Shown here: positions 56,661 to 64,000 of the stretch, one piece after another
Numbering within the stretch: the stretch's first letter is position 1
How the letters are laid out: the number at the start of each line of letters is the position of its first letter
NCBI GenBank assembly: GCA_029168955.1
Contig: JAPDOI010000175.1
Location: 1,178,001 to 1,242,000 of the forward strand
Source of the DNA: Aplectana chamaeleonis
Taxonomy: Eukaryota > Nematoda > Chromadorea > Rhabditida > Cosmocercidae
Direction: 5' to 3'
DNA length: 64,000 nt
Notes under the pieces: generated by a model
The model's input: the letters and a program-made list of their open reading frames with translations, nothing else
The model's database searches: none
What the model was told of the DNA's origin: nothing
Made by a program: the position numbers and the translations under genes

Positions 56661-58545
56661 AAAGTAACAAACTTGTTAGTCCTTTTCTCTGTCCCTCCCC
56701 ATCGAAAAGTACGGCCTGAGACGTGTTTTAGCGAGTTGATCTACCAACTGATAATATCACATGATATGATAAGCAGTAAGAAATAAAGTAGTTAACGTGA
56801 ATCAGTAAATAACAAACTTGTTAGTAACTTTCCCTGTCCCTTCCCATCGAAAATTTCAGCCTACGACGTGTTTTAGCGATTTGATCAACCAACTGATAAT
56901 ATCACATGATATGATAAGCAGTAAGAAGTAAAGTAGTCAACGTGAATCAGTAAATAACAAACTTGTTAGTAACTTTCCCTGTCCCTTCCCATCGAAAAGT
57001 TCAGCCTACGACGTGTTTTAGCGATTTGATCAACCAACTGATAATATCACATGATATGATAAGCAGTAAGAAGTAAAGTAGTTAACATGAATCAGTAAAT
57101 AACAAACCTGTTAGTAACTTTCTCTGTCCCTTCCCATCGAAAAGTTCAGCCTACGACGTGTTTTAGCGATTTGATCAACCAACTGATAATATCACATGAT
57201 ATGATAAGCAGTAAGAAGTAAAGTAGTTAACATGAATCAGTAAATAACAAACTTGTTAGTAACTTTTCCTGTCCCTTCCCATCGAAAAGTTCAGCCTACG
57301 ACGTGTTTTAGCGAGTTGATCTACCAACTGATAATATCACATGATATGATAAGCAGTAAGAAGTAAAGTAGTTAACGTAAATCAGTAAATAACAAACTTG
57401 TTAGTAACCTTCGCTGTCCCTTCCCATCGAAAAGTTCAGCCTACGACGTGTTTTAGCGATTTGATCAACCAACTGATAATATCACATGATATGATAAGCA
57501 GTAAGAAGTAAAGTAGTTAACGTGAATCAGTAAATAACAAACTTGTTGTAGTAACTTTCCTGTCCCTTCCCATCGAAAAGTTCAGCCTATGACGTGTTTT
57601 AGCGATTTGATCAACCAACTGATAATATCACATGATATGATAAGCAGTAAGAAGTAAAGTAGTCAACGTGAATCACTAAATAACAAACTTGTTAGTAACT
57701 TTCCCTGTCCCTTCCCATCGAAAAGTTCAGCCTACGACGTGTTTTAGCGATTTGATCAACCAACTGATAATATCACATGATATGATAAGCAGTAAGAAGT
57801 AAAGTAGTCAACGTGAATCACTAAATAACAAACTTGTTAGTAACTTTCCCTGTCCTTTCCCATCGAAAAGTTCAGCCTACGACGTGTTTTAGCGATTTGA
57901 TCAACCAACTGATAATATCACATGATATGATAAGCAGTAAGAAGTAAAGTAGTTAACGTAAATCAGTAAATAACAAACTTGTTAGTAACCTTCGCTGTCC
58001 CTTCCCATCGAAAAGTTCAGCCTACGACGTGTTTTAGCGAGTTGATCTACCAACTGATAATATCACATGATATGATAAGCAGTAAGAAGTAAAGTAGTTA
58101 ACATGAATCAGCAAATAACAAACTTGTTAGTAACTTTCCCTGTCCCTTCCCATCGAAAAGTTCAGCCTACGACGTGTTTTAGCGATTTGATCAACCAACT
58201 GATAATATCACATGATATGATAAGCAGTAAGAAGTAAAGTAGTTAACATGAATCAGTAAATAACAAACTTGTTAGTAACTTTCCCTGTCCCTTCCCATCG
58301 AAAAGTTCAGCCTACGACGTGTTTTAGCGAGTTGATCTACCAACTGATAATATCACATGATATGATAAGCAGTAAGAAGTAAAGTAGTTAATGTGAAACA
58401 GTAAGTAACAAACTTGTTAGTCAATTCCCCTGTCCCTTCCCATCGAAAAGTACAGCCTACGATGTGTTTAAGCGATTTGGTCTACCAACTGATATCACTT
58501 GATATGATAAGTAGTGAAAGGTGAAGTAGTTTATGTTAAAGTAAG
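56660..58545. repeat. 145-bp satellite array
   Basis: Thirteen head-to-tail units of 145 bp (for example unit starts at 56945, 57090 and 57235). Recognition blocks are AACAAACTTGTTAGTAACTT, CCCATCGAAAAGTTCAGCC, ACGACGTGTTTTAGCGA, AACTGATAATATCACATGAT and AAGCAGTAAGAAGTAAAGTA. Internal units are nearly identical; the first and last are most diverged and resemble the single unit of copy 2. ATCACATGATATGATAAGC-like sequence gives weak local dyad symmetry. Confidence 0.95.
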
Positions 58546-58632
58546 TGAGTAAGTAATCATATCTGTCCACATACCAACTTACCTACCTGCCCAACTGATC
58601 GCCTGGCAGTGGCCACTGGCAGTGGCTAGTGG

Positions 58633-58752
58633 CAGGAACGAGGAACGAGGAACGAGGAACGAGGAACGAGGAACGAGGAACGAGGAACGAGGAACGAGGA
58701 ACGAGGAACGAGGAACGAGGAACGAGGAACGAGGAACGAGGAACGAGGAACA
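58633..58752. repeat. 7-bp minisatellite (GAACGAG)n
   Basis: About 17 perfect units of GAACGAG. In copy 2 the same place holds only GGAAGCAGGAAGCAGGAAC. Reading frames of NEERGTR repeats arise because seven codons span three units. Confidence 0.95.
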
Positions 58753-58979
58753 GGACACGAGGGACGCGTTACAAGAAAAAACGCGAATTTTTGCTAAGCT
58801 TTCCGCCGATCTAACTTTTGTTAATTTTCAATCGATTTGGCTCAAATGTTGTCAGCGGGTGTCTTCTAGACTCTCTCGCTTATATCCAGAAGGAAATTTC
58901 TAGAAAATTTGTTTTACAGGTTTTATTAACTACTTTACCAAAATCTAAGCGATCACAAGTGCCAGGCAAAACCAAACCT

Positions 58980-59002
58980 CTCCAGCCGCTTCGCGGCTGG
59001 AG
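58980..59002. repeat. Terminal hairpin of composite element, copy 3
   Basis: CTCCAGCCGC-TTC-GCGGCTGGAG, identical to 43043-43065, followed by CGAT and then unrelated sequence. Confidence 0.9.
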
Positions 59003-59039
59003 CGATTAGTCGATTGACAATAATCATTTTCCAGTTATC

Positions 59040-59235
59040 CACTAATTTCCAGAATGTTTTGTGAACCTTTCGTTAGCGGTGAAGATGTCATTCACATGTG
59101 TTGTTTTGACGTGCTCCGCATCAAAAAGATTGCTCTGATACCGACTGGAATGCAAGAGTAATGAACGCGATTAATTCCAGGTATGCAAGTAGGATACAAG
59201 ATCTACAACAGTGGAGCAAACACTAAAAATTCACA
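59040..59235. repeat. Paralogue of 54280-54640 without the family E insertion
   Basis: Shares CCGCATCAAAAGGATT/CCGCATCAAAAAGATT, CTGGAACG/CTGGAATG, AGAGTAA and ACAAGATCT-ACA-AGTGG-GCAAACA with the left flank of the composite element, and has an uninterrupted TA at 59195-59196 where copy 4 of family E sits. Confidence 0.75.
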
Positions 59236-59236
59236 A

Positions 59237-59300
59237 AAGCCGAGCGTCCTGATGTTGTTAGTATCACGTCTGCAGGAAACTGTTCGACAAGTTTACTCAG
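59237..59300 (-). pseudogene. Short RTE reverse transcriptase fragment
   Basis: GAGCGTCCTGATGTTGTTAG and CTGCAGGAAACTGTTCGACA match 12743-12790 of the main RTE copy, just before the YADD box. Only about 60 bp. Confidence 0.7.
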
Positions 59301-59837
59301 ATGAACCGGTCCTTCTCAGAACTTTTCCTGAAGTTGGAAACTAATTGAAATGCCTTCAACAAGTTTGAAACAACTTATCTAGGTACGCACAACTATAGAG
59401 TCACTTATATAAGTCAAACATTAATTGCTTGTGATGGTATATTTCCTGGTCAACTAATAAGTGAACAAAAGGGTGACGGGCAAGTAATCACCAATATATC
59501 TCAAGAACGAATAAGTATAAAACTACATTCATATAGAGGAGAATTCACGAACAACTCCAAACAAGTAACTTAAGTCATTCGTTACTTGTCCAATTCTTAG
59601 TTTTCAACTTGAGTAAAAAGTTCTGAATTGGAAAGGGCCCGTAGAGCGACACGAGTAACGCTGTCTCTCAGCCCCAAGCTAAAGTTAGCCATCTACTAGG
59701 GCGGCCGCGGTTCCGCTCAGATCGATATTCGGTTGCATGTTGGACCGCGGTTGCTGTCCAGGTGATTTCCAAAAGTCCTCTAACTGCTGACTTTTCTTTA
59801 TTCCTGCCTTTTCTCAAAGGATAAAGCTTTTCAAGGT
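59301..59837. other. Unassigned stretch
   Basis: AT-rich then GC-richer from 59640; no gene or shared repeat recognised. Confidence 0.35.
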
Positions 59838-59973
59838 CCATCACTGGATTAGGGATCGCCGCGACGCTGCTTGGCGGGAAAAATTGGGCGATCAATAGCC
59901 ACTCTCTCTTCGTTTTTCCGCGCGCAATTTTTCCCGCCAAGCAGCGTCGCGGCGATCCCTCATCCAATGATGG
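59838..59973. mobile_element. 136-bp hairpin MITE
   Basis: The two arms of about 48 bp, starting CCATCACTGGATTAGGGATC on the left and CCATCATTGGATGAGGGATC on the right (inverted), share a perfect 34-bp inner part that includes GCCGCGACGCTGCTTGGCGG. The central loop is about 40 bp. Shape and size indicate a short MITE or the residue of one; no target duplication could be fixed. Confidence 0.65.
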
Positions 59974-60550
59974 ACGATACAGATCCCAACAAAGTAATCA
60001 TCCGGCATTGTCCGTAGTGAGAAAACCTTCTTCACCGCGGGCGATAGAGAATCCCCTTGGCCGCCAAAAATTTTTCACCAGAGAGTGACCCGGAGTCACC
60101 TCATTAAAGTGGCCTCAGAAGGCCAACTGCACGTATCCACGGAACGACTTTTTGCGCTTGGGGTGACCATTTGTGGGTGGTATTCGGGCCAGCAGCCTGG
60201 GTGGCCCGTCTTTGATCGATATTAGAAATGGCTAACTCTATCACCTGTTTTCTCGCCACTGAAAAGAATCTCTAGCGCATTCCTCTATTTTATTGACTCC
60301 TACTACTCCGATTTCGATATCGTGTCCTTCATTATTTATTCTCTGCTTGCAGTAAAGGTAAGTTTTTCTTTTTCACTGTATTTTGAAGAAAACGATGATT
60401 TCTCAGTTGAATTTCACATTTTTCACCTCATTTATGCGCTAATTTACTATACATTCACTATACACTCATTTGCTATTTTATCTTTTATCAAGTATATAGT
60501 TATTGTGGTTTCTTCTATGCATTTATTTTATTATTTTAACGTTTTTTGTT
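59974..60550. other. Unassigned stretch next to the LTR
   Basis: 60056-60220 is moderately GC-rich; 60300-60550 is very AT-rich. A 116-codon plus-strand frame (60322-60672) runs from this AT-rich part into the LTR and is judged accidental. Confidence 0.35.
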
Positions 60551-60879
60551 TGTGTTACGTCTGTGGGGTACACAGATGTGAAACAATTGGTTTATTAGTA
60601 CAGCAGAATAGTTGGTTAGGTGCAGTGCAATGGTGTCGTCTTGTCTTCGTCGTGGCGGTGGCTGGTCGATGACGGCGGCGGCCCCGGTGGAATGCAGGAG
60701 GCGGTGGTGGCGGCTGGTGCAGGAACGGCTGGCAGGTAGTAGTCGAGTCGAATGTCTCTCAACAGTGCGGCGGCAGGGTTTATATGAGCATCGGCGGCGC
60801 CTGTGATTGGCCGATCAAAAACCCGCCCACTTGGTGATCGGTCGTTCGCGAAAACCGATACCTGATCTACATCACAACA
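60551..60879 (-). repeat. LTR of Ty3/gypsy element (3' LTR)
   Basis: On the minus strand it starts TGTTGTGATGTAGATCAGG directly after a polypurine tract and is proposed to end ...CAGACGTAACACA. Inside, in the expected order, are a TATA-box-like TATAAA (60784-60779) and a polyadenylation signal AATAAA (60596-60591). About 329 bp. The outer end is inferred from the TG...CA rule and the A/T-rich change outside; the second LTR lies beyond the window. Confidence 0.6.
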
Positions 60880-60890
60880 CCTCCCCTTTT
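60880..60890 (-). other. Polypurine tract
   Basis: AAAAGGGGAGG on the minus strand, between pol and the LTR. In LTR retrotransposons this RNase H-resistant tract primes second-strand synthesis. Confidence 0.75.
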
Positions 60891-61026
60891 AAAAGGTGTA
60901 CTACGTTACAGGAGAAAACAATTTGAAATCAACCGACTAAAGCTCATACCACTTTGGCCTGCGGCGCTGCCGGGTTGACCTGCGTAACGTTGCCGGAGCG
61001 AAACCAACAGTTTGGGTTTTACGAGC

Positions 61027-62250
61027 TCAGCCTTCAACTTCTCCATGAGTTGCGCGACTTGTGCCGGGTTGCGCATCGTCGTCCTGAGGAGGTGCATTGG
61101 AGGTATCACTGCCAGACATTACCACAGGCTCTAGCTCTCCCCTGTGTCCATTTGAAGTTCGATGCTCCATCGAATTCTTTTTACTAGGACTGTATCTCCA
61201 GTGGAGGTCTCGTCTTTTCGCACCATGTTTGCGATTGAATTGCTCCTCAGTTTTTCTCCTATGATCAGCGGCATTATATGTTTCTCCGTGCGATTCTGAT
61301 GGTCTTAGCATGCTTAGCCGGGTCCTTAGCTTCCTTCCTAGAAAAACCTTGGCTGGGCATTTACCTTGCAGTTCAGAATTAGGTGTTGTGCGGTACGCCA
61401 CCACCACCGTGTTCAGCCAGTCATCTTCAGGTCGAGCGGACGGCCTCCCCTCCCCTTTCAGCTTCTTTATCCCTCGTTTCAGGATATCGACAAATCTTTC
61501 TGCTTGACCATTCGACTGAGGATGGCACGGCGGTGTTCTCTCATGGTTAACACCTCGTTCTTCGCACATCTGCCTGAAAAGCTCCGATGTGAATTGTGTT
61601 CCATTATCGCTCACTAGCGTCTTTGGATTTCCGTATTTTGCGAACAGCTCTTTGAACAGCTTTACCGTTGTGCCCGCTGTGATATTCTTCATTTCGAACA
61701 TCTCCGGCCATTTACTCAAGGCGTCAACAACGACCATGTAGTACCCTCCATCCAATGGGCCAGCGAAATCAACATGAACTCGCTCCCATACATTTTCTGG
61801 CGTATTCCACGTTCTTAGAGGTACTTTTGTCGGAGACTTCGAGTGTAGTTGGCAATCAGCGCAACTCTTCACGACCTGTTCACAATCTTCATCGATATTT
61901 GGCCAATAGACATAGCTTCGCGCTAGTCCTTTCATCCTGACAATCCCAGGATGACCACAGTGCAGCTCCTTGAGAACCTCTTTTCTCAGCGTCTCTAGAA
62001 CGGCAACTCTATCGCTAACCATCACGCAGCCTTGTACCATCGATAACGATTCACGTTTATTGTAAAACTGCTTCAAGCCAGTCTTCACAACTTTTGGCCA
62101 TTTCCCAGTATCAATGATTTTCTTAAGCTTTCGCAACAGAACATCCCTCTCCGTGTGCACACGAATCATGTTTTTTTTGTCACGGGCAATCTGCGTACAG
62201 CATCTGGAAGCACTAGGCTCACGTCCCTCTGAACTGAGGCGATGACGCAA
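61027..62250 (-). pseudogene. Gypsy integrase
   Basis: 407 codons. The N-terminal zinc-binding HHCC site is visible (LHCGHPG, then CEQVVKSCADC). The catalytic DDE triad follows as VDFAGPL, VSDNGTQF and NGQAERFV with normal spacing. After it comes a PNSELQGKCPAKVFLGRKLR segment like the GPY/F module of Ty3/gypsy integrases. The C-terminal part (SDTSNAPPQDDDAQPGTS) is low-complexity. The frame appears complete at the 3' end but is separated from RNase H by stops. Integrase inserts the DNA copy into the genome. Confidence 0.9.
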
Positions 62251-62367
62251 TCCTACTCTTCAAGGGGATGCCTTTGAATCAATCTCCACAATCGATCAGC
62301 TTTCCCGAACGACTCCGTCTTGATGTACTCAATTGCGAAATCATAGCCTCTCTATCAGCATTGTTGC

Positions 62368-62847
62368 CTAACGCATCAAACGGTTGGCTGAATGAACTGG
62401 TACGCCCTTCTTGCTGCCAAATATGGCCAGCAGCGGCTTGTGGTCATTGCGGAGCGTAAAACGCCTCCCATACACATACTTGTGGAACTTTTTGATTGCC
62501 TCTACAAACCACAACGCTTCTTTCTCGATTTGGGCGTAATTTTTCTCTGCAGAAGTCAACGATCTCGAACCGTGGACAATCGGTTTCTCAGTGCCATCTG
62601 GCATTCGATGCGAGATCACATGCCCGATTCCATAATCGCACGCATCTGCGGCTACGATTATTTTCTTCTTTGGGTCGTAGTGTGTCAGGTTCAGAACTGA
62701 CGTCAGTACTTTCTTCAGTTTCTCGAACGCTGATTCGTGTGCTTGTTTCCATGTCCACATAACATCCTTTTTCAACAAAGCATCCAGCGGTCCACGCAAC
62801 TCTTTCATGTTGGAAATGAAAGCTGAATAGTACGTGACCATGCCCAA
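62368..62847 (-). pseudogene. Gypsy RNase H domain
   Basis: Same frame as the RT, after the in-frame stop. FLGMVTYYSAFISN, then the RNase H landmarks VAADACDYGIGHVI (DAS-type first aspartate), GSRSLTSAEKNYAQIEKEAL (catalytic glutamate) and LRNDHKPLLAIFG (DHK-type aspartate). A stop and frameshift follow SANRLMR. The domain removes RNA from RNA-DNA hybrids. Confidence 0.9.
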
Positions 62848-62859
62848 GAATGCGCGCAG

Positions 62860-63351
62860 TTACGCCACATTCTGTGGTGCTGGCATCTTGACAATAGCAG
62901 CAACCTTTTCAGGATTCGGACGACGACCATCTTTATCAACAATGAATCCGAGGAAGTGAATCTCTGGTTTCGCGAAGGAGCACTTTTCCAGTCTCACTCG
63001 GAACCTGTACTCGGCTATGCGTTCAAACAAAGCGAGGAGATTCTTCTTGTGTAACTCAGGTGTCTTTCCGACCACCAATATGTCATCCAAATATGCAGCT
63101 ACTCCTTCCAAGCCTGAGATCATTTTGTTCATGATGCTTTGAAAAATGCCTGGCGCTGTTTTGATACCAAACGGCAAGCGTTTGTATCTGAATAGACCCT
63201 TGTGCGTATTTATAACGACCATTTGCTTGGCCTCATCTGTCAGTTCAACTTGGAGGCACGCATCAGAAAAATCAATCTGCGAGAAAAGTGTTCCACCATT
63301 CAACGAAGCAAAATATCCTCTGAATTGGAATGGGAACTCGTAATCCTCCAT
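62860..63351 (-). pseudogene. Gypsy reverse transcriptase palm and thumb
   Basis: Motifs in order: FSQIDFSDACLQVEL (first catalytic aspartate), HKGLFRYKRLPFGIKTAP, FQSIMNKMISGL, the catalytic AAYLDDILVVG, and CSFAKPEIHFLGFIVDKDG of the thumb/connection. The frame ends with a premature TAA (62860-62862) inside the conserved joint to RNase H. In the Ty3/gypsy family this domain synthesises DNA from the element RNA. Confidence 0.9.
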
Positions 63352-63965
63352 GATTTGTTCAGACTAGTTGAAAAGTCGCCACATACTCGTATCTTGCCAT
63401 TTGCTTTACGTACGCAGACGATTGGAGCCGCCCATTCACTGTGAGATACCGGTTCAATAACTCCTATCACCTCAAGGCGCTCGATTTCCTTTTCAACAGT
63501 CTCTAGCGACGCTTGCGCGACAGGTCTTTTCATTCTGAAAATAGGCTTAGCACCCTGCAGCAGCTTCAGCTCTGCTTTTTCTTTGGTGCACGTGCCCAGG
63601 CCTTCTTGAAACACACTTTCGAATCTTTGTTTCAATTCTTCCACTAACTTGGCATCATCTACGGTACTCACACGAGCTACCATTCTTTCCATGTGATATG
63701 CCATTTCAGCGTTTTGTTTTATCCAGTCGAGGCCGACTAGACTTCTATGAGAGGTTACGTAACAACATCCCTCACCAATAGCACCTCTCAGTTTGAACTG
63801 ACTCTTCAGCTCACCATGAACCTTCATCCGGTTCCCACTAGCATCTTTTACAATCAGTCTAGTGTTTCTGAGTTCAGGACTGCCCATTTTCTTCCAATCA
63901 TCCACACTCAACGGCGTGATGTCTGAGCCTGTGTCCAACTGAAACTCTATTTGGTGCCCATTGAC
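63300..63965 (-). pseudogene. Gypsy protease and start of reverse transcriptase
   Basis: Protease: EFQLDTGSDITPL holds the aspartic protease triplet DTG. About 100 residues later comes the RT start: FRMKRPVAQA, then EVIGVIEPVSHSEWAAPIVC and GKIRVCGDFS, typical of Ty3/gypsy RT fingers. The frame ends about 16 codons after CGDFS because of a shift. A stop codon also lies directly before VNGHQ upstream. The protease would process the Gag-Pol polyprotein. The first residue of the frame is not a true start; it is the interior of pol. Confidence 0.9.
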
Positions 63966-64000
63966 TTAGGCGGTGATGTACTGTCGAACTGCATTTACCT

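Larger units (their letters stand above)
55157..59006. repeat. Composite satellite-bearing element, copy 3 (expanded arrays)
   Basis: Order: left arm TTCTATCAAAAAGGGGTCTTCC, about 190-bp loop, right arm (inverse) to 55743, spacer, 42-bp array (55877-56660, about 19 units), 145-bp array (56660-58545, about 13 units), spacer with CAACTGATCGCC, 7-bp array (58633-58752, 17 units), segment with CGATTTGGCTCAAATGTTGT, terminal hairpin 58980-59002. Every module has a counterpart in the same order at 41601-43069. The two inverted arms, 200 bp each, are nearly identical to each other. There is no protein-coding capacity beyond frames generated by the repeats. Confidence 0.9.
60551..64000 (-). mobile_element. 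Ty3/gypsy LTR retrotransposon, truncated by window edge
   Basis: Minus-strand order protease, reverse transcriptase, RNase H, integrase, polypurine tract, LTR. Integrase after RNase H is the Ty3/gypsy (Metaviridae) order. The gag region and 5' LTR would lie to the right of the window. Pol carries at least four breaks: TAA just before the protease (63966-63968), a frameshift near 63355, TAA at 62860-62862, and stop plus frameshift at 62250-62370. It is not expected to be active. Confidence 0.9.

Noticed and set aside
55873..56670. Long open frames on both strands (up to 146 codons) of repeats like HLMTSSGCHVKYIG
   Set aside because: They result from a 42-bp tandem unit, which is a multiple of three; both strands and several frames are open at once.
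58622..58903. Open frame of NEERGTR repeats
   Set aside because: Product of the 7-bp GAACGAG array; seven codons equal three units.
60322..60672. 116-codon hydrophobic plus-strand frame
   Set aside because: Starts in very AT-rich sequence and runs into the antisense of the LTR; composition artefact.

Overview
The window looks like nuclear DNA from a nematode, probably a parasitic strongylid of the hookworm type (inference). The signs are RTE-type LINE sequence, two multi-exon chemoreceptor genes of nematode serpentine type with TTTTCAG or T-rich-TAG acceptors, very short introns, and a dense load of small terminal-inverted-repeat (TIR) elements. No bacterial operon, CRISPR array or rRNA gene was seen.

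Only two host-like genes can be assembled with confidence. Both are minus-strand, five-exon, seven-transmembrane receptors. Gene B (47911-50992) is compact and predicts an intact 306-residue protein. Gene A (16413-23063) is its paralogue: all five exons can be matched one by one, yet the gene is spread over 6.6 kb because its introns hold a 170-bp TIR element, a complete hAT-type element with 8-bp target duplications, and several other small elements.

Retroelements: a 3.3-kb RTE-type LINE (11800-15095, minus) sits inside a small TIR element with an 11-bp target duplication. It is dead, with a 664-bp internal tandem duplication of its endonuclease. RTE fragments lie at 6440-7290, 53311-53870 and 59237-59300. 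A different LINE reverse transcriptase fragment lies upstream of gene A (23150-23830). A Ty3/gypsy element (protease, RT, RNase H, integrase, one LTR) occupies 60551 to the right edge, interrupted by stops and frameshifts.

Small DNA elements make up much of the rest. They include TTAA/TA-flanked families with AAAGGCAGTG or AAAGGCATCG ends, often abutting and sharing one TTAA; a 155-bp TA-flanked family (four copies, one with a paralogous empty site in the window); hAT-like and Harbinger-like elements; and several long fold-back palindromes.

The most unusual item is a composite repeat present three times: 4651-5390 (old), 41601-43069 and 55157-59006. It starts with a long inverted repeat and ends with a perfect 10-bp-stem hairpin. 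Between these it carries up to three unrelated tandem arrays: a 42-bp unit centred on the palindrome CTGATGACGTCATCAG, a 145-bp unit, and a 7-bp unit. In the copy at 55-59 kb all three arrays are expanded (about 19, 13 and 17 units, against about 4, 1 and 2).

The stretch 32.1-38.6 kb is nearly free of recognisable repeats and has no gene I can name.
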